From Hyphomicrobiales bacterium (lineage in GTDB: Bacteria > Pseudomonadota > Alphaproteobacteria > Rhizobiales > Beijerinckiaceae), in contig JAIXZF010000134.1 of NCBI GenBank assembly GCA_027489835.1, positions 1 through 11,992 of the forward strand: a DNA stretch of 11,992 bases. Direction: 5' to 3'. This document shows positions 1 to 6,826 of this stretch, in pieces; the stretch's first letter is position 1, and the number at the start of each line of letters is the position of its first letter. The translations under genes and the position numbers were made by a program. The notes under the pieces were generated by a model that was given only the letters and a program-made list of their open reading frames with translations, searched no databases and had not been told where the DNA came from.

Positions 1-479
1 ATCTGCCCGTCGCGGCCCCACACGTCGGTGGCGCTCTTGTCGTCGGACTGGGCGTAGGCGTCGAGGACGTCCTTGAGCTGGGCCTGGGCGAGGCGGCTGA
101 GCGCCTCGACCCCGTTCATCGCCCGCCCGGTTTGCATGTGGCCCTGGACCTTGAGCGAGCGCTTGGCGATGTTCTTGGCGAGGTCGCCGATGCGCTCGAG
201 ATCGTTGGCGATGCGGATCGAGGCCATCACCTCGCGCAGATCGTTGGCGACCGGCTGGCGGCGCATCAGCATCAGCACCGCATTGTCCTCGATCTTGCGC
301 TGCAGCTCGTCGAGCCTCGGGTCGACCGCGATGACCGACTGCGCCCGGTTGGTGTCCTCGCGCATCAGCGCCACGGTGGCGTCAGTCAGCATGCGCTCGC
401 ACAGCCCGCCCATCTCGGCGACGAGGCGGCGGAGCTTGTCGAGCTCCTGGTCGAAGGTCTTGGAGATGTGGTCGCTCAT
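1..479 (-). CDS. phoU: PhoU phosphate-signalling regulator, C-terminus cut by window edge
   Basis: PhoU is a cytoplasmic helical-bundle protein that couples the PstSCAB transporter to PhoR and keeps the Pho regulon off when phosphate is plentiful. The reading frame runs open from an ATG at 479 to the window edge, giving 159 codons; the family is usually about 235 residues, so roughly a third is missing to the left. The protein begins MSDHISKTFDQELDKLRRLV. It carries the first PhoU repeat with the metal-binding type motif NDLERIGDLAKN at residues 92-103 (D93, E95, D99). An AAAAGG ribosome site lies 8 bases before the ATG. It follows pstB by 38 bases in the same direction and is the last visible gene of the pst operon. 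The identification is firm. The position of phoB beyond the edge is only a guess. Confidence 0.95.
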   Translation of the reverse strand, partial: MSDHISKTFDQELDKLRRLVAEMGGLCERMLTDATVALMREDTNRAQSVIAVDPRLDELQRKIEDNAVLMLMRRQPVANDLREVMASIRIANDLERIGDLAKNIAKRSLKVQGHMQTGRAMNGVEALSRLAQAQLKDVLDAYAQSDDKSATDVWGRDGQ

Positions 480-517
480 GCCGCGCGCCTTTTCGAGATG
501 ATTGCCGTCCCGCCGTC

Positions 518-1327
518 TCAGCCGAAGCGGCCCGTGACGTAGTCGAGCGTCCGCTTCTGCTGCGGCTCCATGAAGATCTTCGTCGTCGGCCCGAACTCGA
601 TCAGTTCGCCGAGGTACATGAAGGCGGTATACTGCGAGATCCGCGCCGCCTGCTGCATGTTGTGGGTGACGATCACGATGGTGAAGTCGGCGCGCAGCTG
701 CTCGATCAGCTCCTCGATCTTGCCGGTCGAGATCGGGTCGAGCGCCGAGGTCGGCTCGTCGAACAGGATCACGTCAGGCTGCTGGGCGATGGTGCGGGCG
801 ATGCACATGCGCTGCTGCTGGCCGCCCGAAAGCCCCATGCCGGACTGCTTGAGCTTGTCCTTGACCTCATCCCAGAGCGCGGCCTTGCGCAGCGCCTGCT
901 CGACGCGGTCGTCGAGCTCGGACTTCGAAAGCTTCTCGTAGAGCCGGAGGCCGAAGGCGCAATTGTCGTAGATCGACATCGGGAACGGGGTCGGCTTCTG
1001 GAACACCATGCCGATGCGCGCGCGCAGCTCGTTCACGTCGATGCTGGGCGACAGGATGTTGCGGCCGTCCAGCGTCACCTCGCCGGTCGCGCGCTGCTCC
1101 GGGTAGAGGCTGTAGATGCGGTTGAAGATGCGCAGCAGCGTGGACTTGCCGCAGCCCGACGGCCCGATCATCGCCGTGACCTGGCGGTCGTGGAAGTTCA
1201 TGTTGATGTTCTTCAGGGCGTGGAAGCTGCCATAGTAGAAATCGAGCCCGCGGACGCCGATGCGCACCTTTGCGCCTTGGTCCGCCGCTGCCGCCGAGGG
1301 CGCGTCCTGCACGGTCATCATCGACAT
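518..1327 (-). CDS. pstB: PstB phosphate ABC transporter ATP-binding protein
   Basis: PstB is the ATPase that powers phosphate import through PstC and PstA at the inner face of the cytoplasmic membrane. All ABC motifs are intact in the 269 residues: Walker A GPSGCGKST at 55-63, Q-loop Q110 in GMVFQKPTPFP, signature LSGGQQQR at 166-173, Walker B VILFDEP at 186-192 with catalytic E191, and switch H222 in THNMQ. FQKPTPFPMSIYDN is characteristic of PstB rather than of other ABC ATPases. Length is normal for the family (about 255-290). The start at 1327 is backed by AGAAAGG 8 bases upstream; in-frame ATGs at residues 3 and 4 are alternatives. It lies 43 bases after pstA and 38 before phoU, so it is surely cotranscribed. 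Confidence 0.97.
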   Translation of the reverse strand: MSMMTVQDAPSAAAADQGAKVRIGVRGLDFYYGSFHALKNINMNFHDRQVTAMIGPSGCGKSTLLRIFNRIYSLYPEQRATGEVTLDGRNILSPSIDVNELRARIGMVFQKPTPFPMSIYDNCAFGLRLYEKLSKSELDDRVEQALRKAALWDEVKDKLKQSGMGLSGGQQQRMCIARTIAQQPDVILFDEPTSALDPISTGKIEELIEQLRADFTIVIVTHNMQQAARISQYTAFMYLGELIEFGPTTKIFMEPQQKRTLDYVTGRFG

Positions 1328-1370
1328 GACGGTTGCCTTTCTGTCGGGGTCGCGGGCCGGGCCCTGCGCC

Positions 1371-2255
1371 TTACTTGCGATTGATCAGCGCCCGCGCGGC
1401 GATCGAGAGCACGAGGATCGCGCCGGTGATGAGCAGTGCGCCGGCCCAGGCCAGCTGCTGCCAGTTGTCGTAGGGAGCGGAGGCGAAGGCGTAGATGGTC
1501 ACGGGCAGGTTCGAGATGCCGCCCGTCAGGTTCCAGTTGAACCAGAAATTGTTGTTGAGCGCGGTGAACAGCAGCGGCGCGGTCTCGCCGGCGATCCGTG
1601 CCAGCGCGAGCAGGATGCCGGTGACGATGCCGGCCTTGGCGGCGCGCCACGAGACCTGCCGAATCACGATGGAGGCCGGCGCGCCGAGCGCGGCTGCGGC
1701 TTCGCGCAGCCCGTTCGGCACCAGCCGCAGCATGTCCTCGGTGGTGCGCACGATCACCGGCAGAGCGATGATGGCCAGCGCCACCGAGCCGGCCCAGCCC
1801 GAATAGCCCTGGAAGGGCATCACCAGCACGACATAGACGAACAGGCCGATCAGGATCGACGGCGCCGACAGCAGGATGTCGTTGATGAAGCGCACGAGCT
1901 CGGCCAGCTTCGATCCCTTGCCGTATTCGGCGAGGAAGGTGCCGGCCATGACGCCGATCGGCGTGGCGATGGCGATGCCGAGGAAGGTCAGCACGATCGA
2001 GCCGACGATGGCGTTGAGCAGGCCGCCGCCCTGGCTGCCGGGACCCGGCGTGATCTTGGTGAACAGGTCGAGGCTGATGCCCTGGCCGCCCTTCCACAGG
2101 AGCATGCCGAGAATCCAGAACAGCACGAAGACGGCGAGCGCGGTGGCGGTCGTGCAGCCGACGCGCAGGATCCTGTCCTGGATGCGGCGGGACTGGCGCA
2201 CCCGGCCCCATTTGACCTCGGCCTCGGCGCTGGGGGTGATGGCGGCATCGGACAT
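1371..2255 (-). CDS. pstA: PstA phosphate ABC transporter permease
   Basis: PstA is one of the two membrane subunits forming the phosphate channel, paired with PstC. The 294-residue protein has a cytoplasmic N-terminal tail of about 35 residues and then about six hydrophobic segments, the first near 37-54 (ATALAVFVLFWILGMLLW). The coupling loop that contacts PstB is visible as LREAAAALGAPASIVIRQV (183-201). The permease signature ALARIAGETAPLLFTA (217-232) holds the conserved R220 and E224. Length matches the family. The ATG at 2255 is preceded by GAGGAG with 6-base spacing, and this ribosome site overlaps the end of pstC, 10 bases upstream. That points to translational coupling of the two permease subunits. 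Confidence 0.96.
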   Translation of the reverse strand: MSDAAITPSAEAEVKWGRVRQSRRIQDRILRVGCTTATALAVFVLFWILGMLLWKGGQGISLDLFTKITPGPGSQGGGLLNAIVGSIVLTFLGIAIATPIGVMAGTFLAEYGKGSKLAELVRFINDILLSAPSILIGLFVYVVLVMPFQGYSGWAGSVALAIIALPVIVRTTEDMLRLVPNGLREAAAALGAPASIVIRQVSWRAAKAGIVTGILLALARIAGETAPLLFTALNNNFWFNWNLTGGISNLPVTIYAFASAPYDNWQQLAWAGALLITGAILVLSIAARALINRK

Positions 2256-2261
2256 GGCGCG

Positions 2262-2267
2262 CTCCTC
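2262..2267 (-). promoter_or_regulatory. Ribosome binding site of pstA overlapping the pstC stop codon
   Basis: On the minus strand GAGGAG occupies 2267-2262, six bases before the pstA ATG. It shares bases with the pstC stop codon TGA (2268-2266). Ribosomes ending on pstC would therefore stop on the pstA initiation site, a common arrangement for equimolar subunits. The overlap is seen directly; the coupling is inferred. Confidence 0.75.
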
Positions 2268-3240
2268 AATACTGCCGGACGCGGGAGACGAGGATGCGCG
2301 CGATCACCAGCACCACGAAGGTGACGAAGAACAGCACGCAGCCGAGGCCGATGAGCGCGTTCATCTGCATGCCCAGCGCCTCGTTGAACTCGCTGGCGAT
2401 GCGCGACGCGATCGTTGAGCCCGGGTCCATGACCGAGGCCGACAGGCGGTTGGCGTTGCCGATCACGAAGGTCACCGCCATCGTCTCGCCCAGCGCGCGG
2501 CCGAGGCCGAGCATGATGGCGCCGATGATGGAGACGCCCGCCTGCGGCAGCAGCACATGGCGCACGACCTCCCAGGTGGTGCAGCCGATGCCGTAGGCGC
2601 TCTCGCGCAGAACGGTCGGGATCTGGTCCAGCATGTCGCGCGTCAGCGAGGCGATGAAGGGCACGATCATGAAGGCGAGGATGATGCCGGCGCTGAGGAT
2701 GCCCAGCCCCGAGGGCGAGCGCGCATAGAAAATGGTTCCGACGATCGGCATGCCCTCGACCACGCTGGAGACCGGCACCTGGAACCAGGCCGCGAACAGG
2801 GGAACGAAGACGAACAGGCCCCACATCCCGTAGATGATGCTCGGCACGGCGGCGAGCAGCTCGACGGCGGTGCCGACAGGGCGCTTGAACCAGGCAGGCG
2901 CGAGCTGGGTGAGGTAGATGGCGGTGCCGATGGAAAGAGGCACGCCGATGACCATGGCGATGAGCGCGGTCGACAGCGTGCCGACGATGGCGGGCAGGCC
3001 GCCATAGACGTCGTTCATCGTGTCCCATTGCGTGCCGGTCAGGAAGCCGAGCCCGAAGGCGCGGAAGGCGGGCCATCCGCCATAGATCATCGAGGCCATG
3101 ATGCCGAACAGCAGCACGAGCACCGTGATGGCCGCAGCGCGGGTCGCGGCGGCAAAGAGCGGATCGAAGCGGAAGGGCTTGGCGCGTCGCGTATCCGTGC
3201 GCGCGGTCTTGTAGGTCTGTTCCGACACGGCAACCATCAT
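2266..3240 (-). CDS. pstC: PstC phosphate ABC transporter permease
   Basis: PstC is the partner permease of PstA. The 324-residue protein has a short basic N-terminus (TDTRRAKPFRFD), a first membrane segment near 35-53, and about five more. The PstB-contacting loop is RESAYGIGCTTWEVVRHVL (212-230). The hallmark GRALGETMAV (247-256) keeps the conserved R248 and E252. The length is close to the classical form of about 320 residues rather than the extended PstC seen in some rhizobia. The first two codons are both ATG (3240 and 3237); a GGAG site sits 4 bases before the first and 7 before the second, so the second may be the real start. It follows pstS after 87 bases that contain a strong hairpin. 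Confidence 0.96.
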   Translation of the reverse strand: MMVAVSEQTYKTARTDTRRAKPFRFDPLFAAATRAAAITVLVLLFGIMASMIYGGWPAFRAFGLGFLTGTQWDTMNDVYGGLPAIVGTLSTALIAMVIGVPLSIGTAIYLTQLAPAWFKRPVGTAVELLAAVPSIIYGMWGLFVFVPLFAAWFQVPVSSVVEGMPIVGTIFYARSPSGLGILSAGIILAFMIVPFIASLTRDMLDQIPTVLRESAYGIGCTTWEVVRHVLLPQAGVSIIGAIMLGLGRALGETMAVTFVIGNANRLSASVMDPGSTIASRIASEFNEALGMQMNALIGLGCVLFFVTFVVLVIARILVSRVRQY

Positions 3241-3278
3241 GCAACTCCAGCCCCGGAATGTCGACGCGGCCGCGCCAG

Positions 3279-3312
3279 CCGCGCGGGGAGGCTCTGGAGG
3301 CCCCCCGCGCGG
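3279..3312 (-). other. Stable GC hairpin between pstS and pstC
   Basis: Bases 3279-3288 (CCGCGCGGGG) are perfectly complementary to 3303-3312 (CCCCGCGCGG), a 10-bp all-GC stem. Three further pairs (3290-3292 with 3300-3302) are possible if A3289 bulges. The pstS stop lies 15 bases before it in the direction of transcription and pstC begins 38 bases beyond. No T-run follows on the minus strand, so it is not a standard intrinsic terminator. Hairpins in this position are known in other operons with a highly expressed binding protein, where they protect the upstream mRNA from 3' exonucleases or partly attenuate read-through. Which applies here cannot be told. Confidence 0.7.
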
Positions 3313-3327
3313 TGATCATCGTGGTCT

Positions 3328-4374
3328 TCAGAAGATCGGCTTGCCCGCGGCGTCGGTCATGCCCTTCCAGGAGGCGCGGACCTTGGCCTTCACCGGATCC
3401 GGCAGCGGCACGTATTCGAGGTCCAGAGCAAGCTTGTCACCATTGGCGAAGGCCCAGTCGAAGAACTTCAGCGCCGCCTGCGAACGGGCCGGATCGGCGG
3501 GCTTCGCGTACATCAGGATGAAGGTGGCCGAGACGATGGGCCAGGCTTCCGGCGAGCGCTGGTTGTTCAGGCTGATGCCGAAGCCGGGCTGGGATTCCCA
3601 GTTGGCGCCATTGGCGGCCGCCTGGAAGGACTTGTCGTCCGGCACGGGGAACTGGCCGGCGGCGTTCTGCACGAGCGCGTAGGACAGGTTGTTCTGCTTG
3701 GCGTAGGCGTACTCGACATAGCCGATCGAGTTGGCGATCTGCCGCACGGTGCCCGACACGCCCTCATTGCCGCGGCCGCCGACGCCGACGGGCCACTGGA
3801 CCGAGGTGTTGGTGCCGATCTTGGACTTCCAGGCGTCGGAGACGAGGCTGAGGTACTCGGTCCAGACGAAGGTCGTGCCCGAGCCGTCCGAGCGGTAGAC
3901 CACGTTGATGGTCGCGTCGGGCAGCGTCACGCCGGGGTTGAGCGCCACGATCTTGGGGTCGTTCCACTTCTTGACGTCGCCGAGGAAGATCTCGGCGAGG
4001 AGCGGGCCGGTGAGCTTCAGGCCGCGCTGGCCGACGCCCTGCACGTTGAGGGCCGGCACGACGCCGCCCATCACCATCGGGAACTGGATCATGCCGTCGC
4101 GGGTCAGCTCCTCGCCCTTCACGGGGGCGTCGCTGGCGCCGAAATCGACGGTCTTGGCGCGGATCTGGCGGATGCCGCCGCCCGAACCGATGGACTGGTA
4201 GTTGAGGCCGATGCCGCTCGCCGCCTTGTAGGCCTCGGCCCACTTGGCATAGATCGGAAAGGGGAAGGTCGCGCCGGCGCCAGTGATGTCGGCGGCACGG
4301 GCGGAGGTGGCGGGCAGTGCCGCCGTGAGGGCAAGGCCGGCGAAGGCCGCGGCCGCGGTGGTGAACTTGCGCAT
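3328..4374 (-). CDS. pstS: PstS periplasmic phosphate-binding protein
   Basis: PstS captures phosphate in the periplasm with high affinity and delivers it to PstCA. The 348-residue precursor starts with a classic Sec signal peptide, MRKFTT followed by an alanine-rich core, with a likely cut after SARA at residue 27 to give ADITGAGATFPFPIYAKWAE. There is no lipobox cysteine, so the mature protein should be soluble. Phosphate-binding segments are GAGATFP, SIGSGGGIRQI, DFGASDAP and YRSDGSGTTF, all standard for PstS. The ATG at 4374 is chosen because AAGGGAG sits 7 bases upstream and the signal peptide starts there. A longer in-frame start at 4464 would translate through the PhoB box and is rejected. 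It is the first gene after the Pho promoter and should be strongly induced by phosphate limitation. Confidence 0.97.
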   Translation of the reverse strand: MRKFTTAAAAFAGLALTAALPATSARAADITGAGATFPFPIYAKWAEAYKAASGIGLNYQSIGSGGGIRQIRAKTVDFGASDAPVKGEELTRDGMIQFPMVMGGVVPALNVQGVGQRGLKLTGPLLAEIFLGDVKKWNDPKIVALNPGVTLPDATINVVYRSDGSGTTFVWTEYLSLVSDAWKSKIGTNTSVQWPVGVGGRGNEGVSGTVRQIANSIGYVEYAYAKQNNLSYALVQNAAGQFPVPDDKSFQAAANGANWESQPGFGISLNNQRSPEAWPIVSATFILMYAKPADPARSQAALKFFDWAFANGDKLALDLEYVPLPDPVKAKVRASWKGMTDAAGKPIF

Positions 4375-4420
4375 TGGGGAACTCCCTTGTGTCATGCGTG
4401 ACGACCGGCACTCACACGAC

Positions 4421-4442
4421 TTGCATGACAGCTGTGTGACAG
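4421..4442 (-). promoter_or_regulatory. PhoB box upstream of pstS
   Basis: On the minus strand two direct 11-base units lie end to end: CTGTCACACAG (4442-4432) and CTGTCATGCAA (4431-4421). The PhoB consensus is two CTGTCAT half-sites spaced 11 bases apart, and here 13 of the 14 half-site bases match. The box starts 18 bases after the phoR stop codon and ends 47 bases before the pstS ATG. That suits a PhoB site replacing a -35 element for a transcript with a short leader. I see no convincing -10 hexamer. The match is direct; activation by PhoB is inferred from the family. Confidence 0.88.
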
Positions 4443-4460
4443 AATCGTCATGTTCCGGTG

Positions 4461-5780
4461 TCACCCATCGAGACTGGGGAAAATCACCTTGAACGTCGCG
4501 CCCGCGCCGGGCTTGCTGTCGATCTCGAGGCGGGCCCGGTGGCGGGCCGCGAGATGCTTGACGATGGCGAGGCCGAGGCCCGTGCCCCCGATCTCCCGGC
4601 TGTGGGAGATGTCGGCGCGGTAGAAGCGCTCCGTCAGGCGCGGCAGGTGCTCGGGCGCGATGCCGGGCCCATGGTCGGTGACGCCGAGCGCGAGCGCGCC
4701 GGGCAGCCGGGCAAGGGCGATCTCGACACGCTTGCCGTCGCGCCCATAGCGGATCCCGTTCTCGACCAGGTTCTCCACGATGCGCAGCAGGTCGTCCCTG
4801 TCGCCGCGGATGACCGACGGCGTTGCCGGGAGCGAGACCTCCAGCGCGACGCCCCGCTCGCGGGCCGACAGGCCGAGGGAATCGACGATCTCGCGCACGA
4901 TGCTGTTGAGGTCGATCGGCGAGACCGGCTGCTGGTGCGCCCTCAACTCGGCGCGCGAGAGCGAGAGCAGGTCGTCGATCAGCCGCGCCATCCGCCCGGC
5001 CTGCTCGCGCATGATCGGCAGGAAGCGCTCCCTCGCCTTCGGATCGTCCCGTGCCGGGCCCTGCAGCGTCTCGATGAAGCCGAGCAGCGAGGCCAGCGGC
5101 GTGCGCAGCTCGTGGCTGGCATTGGCGATGAAGTCGACGCGCATGCGCTCGGTGGCGCGCTGCTCGGTCAGGTCCTCGAACACGGAGACGACGCCCCCGG
5201 CCGGCGCGAAGGCCGCCGCGCCGGGCGCCCAGAGCGGGCTGAGCGAGGCCCGCATGGTTCGTGCGCCCAGCACCGTCTCGCCGAGCGTGACACTGCGGGA
5301 CGCGCCGTCGCGCCGCGTGGAGTCGAGAGCGTCGAGGAAATCGGGGTCGCGGATGGCGAGCGTGACGGGCCGGCCCGGCACCAGCCCGGGAAAGATCGCG
5401 TGCGCCGCCGCCGAGGCGGCGGTCACGGCCTCGTCGGCGTCGGTCAAGAGCAGCGGCAGGGCGAAGGCCTCGACCGCGGCAGCACCGAGCGCGGGGAGGG
5501 GGGCGGGGTTGGCGCCAGGAGCGGGGAGCGGCCCGCGCGAGGCGTCCACGCCGGCCGGCATGGGGAGAGGGTCCGGCTCCGCCGGCGCCCGGGCAAGAAG
5601 GATGCTCGCGCCGAAGGCCGCCAATGCGGGCAGGAGCGCCCAGACCGCAGGCTGCGACGCGGCCAGCAAAGCCGGCAGCCCGGCCGCGCCTGCCGCCATC
5701 CCGATGAGGGCCCCCTGGCGCATGCGCCGGGCGTCGAAAGGGTCCATGCGGTCACCGGTCCGGACAGGCCTCGCCCGCAT
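4461..5780 (-). CDS. phoR: PhoR phosphate-regulon sensor histidine kinase
   Basis: PhoR autophosphorylates and phosphorylates PhoB under phosphate limitation, with input from PstSCAB-PhoU. The 439-residue protein has two adjacent membrane segments (about 22-41 and 44-63) with almost no periplasmic loop, as expected for a PhoR that reads the transporter rather than an external ligand. A proline- and alanine-rich linker (about 64-100) leads to a PAS-like region (about 105-205). The HisKA helix FIANASHELRTPLASLLGF follows, with phospho-acceptor H223. The ATPase domain shows the N-box IVENLVENGIRYG (N337, N341), DHGPGI (369-374) and GGTGLGLAIVKHL (398-410). The ATG at 5780 has AAGG 7 bases upstream; later ATGs at residues 12 and 20 lack a site. 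It precedes pstS in the same direction by 86 bases. Sensor identity rests on this context plus architecture. Confidence 0.93.
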   Translation of the reverse strand: MRARPVRTGDRMDPFDARRMRQGALIGMAAGAAGLPALLAASQPAVWALLPALAAFGASILLARAPAEPDPLPMPAGVDASRGPLPAPGANPAPLPALGAAAVEAFALPLLLTDADEAVTAASAAAHAIFPGLVPGRPVTLAIRDPDFLDALDSTRRDGASRSVTLGETVLGARTMRASLSPLWAPGAAAFAPAGGVVSVFEDLTEQRATERMRVDFIANASHELRTPLASLLGFIETLQGPARDDPKARERFLPIMREQAGRMARLIDDLLSLSRAELRAHQQPVSPIDLNSIVREIVDSLGLSARERGVALEVSLPATPSVIRGDRDDLLRIVENLVENGIRYGRDGKRVEIALARLPGALALGVTDHGPGIAPEHLPRLTERFYRADISHSREIGGTGLGLAIVKHLAARHRARLEIDSKPGAGATFKVIFPSLDG

Positions 5781-5805
5781 GGACTGGCCTTGCGGGCTTG
5801 CACCT

Positions 5806-5835
5806 CATGTAGGCGCGCCGCGCTGGCAGGCACAA
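5806..5835 (-). promoter_or_regulatory. Candidate phoR promoter
   Basis: On the minus strand TTGTGC (5835-5830) and TACATG (5811-5806) are separated by 18 bases. This would give a leader of about 20 bases that still includes the AAGG ribosome site of phoR. The hexamers are imperfect and the call depends partly on the mirrored arrangement on the other strand. No CTGTCA-type PhoB half-site is present in this intergenic region. Confidence 0.35.
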
Positions 5836-5868
5836 GGCCGAAAGCCGCGCCGTCCGCAGCCTTGTGCC
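5829..5868. repeat. Perfect 10-bp inverted repeat between phoR and ppk2
   Basis: GGCACAAGGC (5829-5838) is the exact reverse complement of GCCTTGTGCC (5859-5868). The arms are separated by 20 bases and their centres are 30 bases apart, close to three helical turns, so both would face the same side of the DNA. Each arm contains a TTGTGC that points outward toward the gene on its side. It could be a pair of sites for a regulator, a shared back-to-back -35 arrangement, or both. Confidence 0.7.
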
Positions 5869-5889
5869 CAATCGCCGCTCTGCTAGGCT
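5862..5889 (+). promoter_or_regulatory. Candidate ppk2 promoter
   Basis: TTGTGC (5862-5867) and TAGGCT (5884-5889) are 16 bases apart, predicting a start of transcription near 5896 and a leader of about 20 bases that keeps the GAGGGA ribosome site. The match to consensus is only fair. Confidence 0.35.
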
Positions 5890-5916
5890 CGCCGCCCAAG
5901 CAGGCGAGGGATCGGA

Positions 5917-6822
5917 ATGGCTGGCAAGAAGGGCGCGGGCGGCAAGGGAGCGGGCAAATCCGAGGCTGGAGCATCCGGCCGCGCTGCTTTCGACATCAAG
6001 ACGCCGAAGCTGCCGGATCCGATCGCCGCCTCGGCATTCGCCAGCGGCGATTTCCCCTATGAGCGCAAGTTGAAGCGCAAGCGCTACGAGGCCGAACTCG
6101 CGGACCTGCAGATCGAAATGCAGAAGCTGCTGAACTGGGTCAAGGAGGCGGGCGAGCGCGTCGTCATCGTCTTCGAGGGCCGGGACGGCGCCGGCAAGGG
6201 CGGCACGATCCACCGATTCGCGCAGCACATGAATCCCCGCGACGCCCGCATCGTGGCGCTGTCGAAGCCCTCCGACATCGAGAAGGGCCAGTGGTATTTC
6301 CAGCGCTATGCGGCGCAGATGCCGACGCGCGGCGAGATCGTGTTCTTCGACCGCTCCTGGTACAACCGCGCCATGGTCGAGCCCGTGATGGGCTTCTGCA
6401 CCGACGAGCAGCACGAGCGTTTCCTCGATGAGGCGCCGGCCTTCGAGGGCCTGCTCCGGCGCGACGGCATCCACATCTTCAAGCTGTTCCTGACCATCGG
6501 GCCGGAAATGCAGATGAAGCGGCTGCACGCGCGCTATCATGATCCGCTGAAGCGCTGGAAGCTGTCGCCCATCGATTTCGAGGCGATCGACCGCTTCGAC
6601 GAATACTCCGCCGCCATCGAGACGATGCTGGAGCGCACGGACAGCGAGGTGCGCTGGACCGTGATCCGCGCCAACGACAAGCTTCGCGCCCGGTTGAACG
6701 CCATGCGCCACGTGCTCGACGCACTGCCCTATGCCGGCAAGGACGAGGCCGCGGTCGGCGACGTGGATCGCCGCATCGTGCTCGGCGCGAGAAGCTTCCT
6801 CAAGCGGGGCGGCGAGAGCTGA
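5917..6822 (+). CDS. ppk2: Polyphosphate kinase 2 (PPK2 family, class I-like)
   Basis: PPK2 enzymes transfer phosphate between inorganic polyphosphate and nucleotides, in the short single-domain forms mainly making ATP or GTP from the diphosphate. The 301-residue protein has one PPK2 domain from about residue 47. Walker A is GRDGAGKGG (88-96, K94), followed by the substrate-loop IVFFDRSWYNR (141-151, D145) and the lid-type KRWKLSPIDFEAIDRFDEY (212-230). Nothing is missing from the catalytic set. The first 22 residues are a glycine- and lysine-rich tail (MAGKKGAGGKGAGKSEAG) that is probably disordered. GAGGGA lies 5 bases before the ATG. Size and lid sequence suggest class I (NDP kinase type); that subclass call is inference. 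It is divergent from phoR across 136 bases, and its stop is only 4 bases from the stop of the convergent gene on the other strand. Confidence 0.94.
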   Translation: MAGKKGAGGKGAGKSEAGASGRAAFDIKTPKLPDPIAASAFASGDFPYERKLKRKRYEAELADLQIEMQKLLNWVKEAGERVVIVFEGRDGAGKGGTIHRFAQHMNPRDARIVALSKPSDIEKGQWYFQRYAAQMPTRGEIVFFDRSWYNRAMVEPVMGFCTDEQHERFLDEAPAFEGLLRRDGIHIFKLFLTIGPEMQMKRLHARYHDPLKRWKLSPIDFEAIDRFDEYSAAIETMLERTDSEVRWTVIRANDKLRARLNAMRHVLDALPYAGKDEAAVGDVDRRIVLGARSFLKRGGES

Positions 6823-6826
6823 GCCG

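Noticed and set aside
3279..3312. Intrinsic terminator after pstS
   Set aside because: The stem is strong but no T-run follows on the transcribed strand, and pstCAB-phoU have no other visible promoter; read as an attenuating or stabilising hairpin.
4391..4402. Near-palindrome GTCATGCGTGAC in the pstS leader region as a second operator
   Set aside because: Symmetry is imperfect and short, and it is not in register with the PhoB half-sites; too weak to list.
4375..4464. Upstream start for pstS at 4464 adding 30 residues
   Set aside because: The extension would translate the PhoB box, overlaps the phoR stop codon, and places the signal peptide inside the protein; the ATG at 4374 has a proper ribosome site.
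4458..6062. Long plus-strand open frame (534 codons) opposite phoR running into ppk2
   Set aside because: Antisense to phoR, whose kinase motifs are intact, and overlapping the start of ppk2 in another frame; arginine-rich shadow composition.
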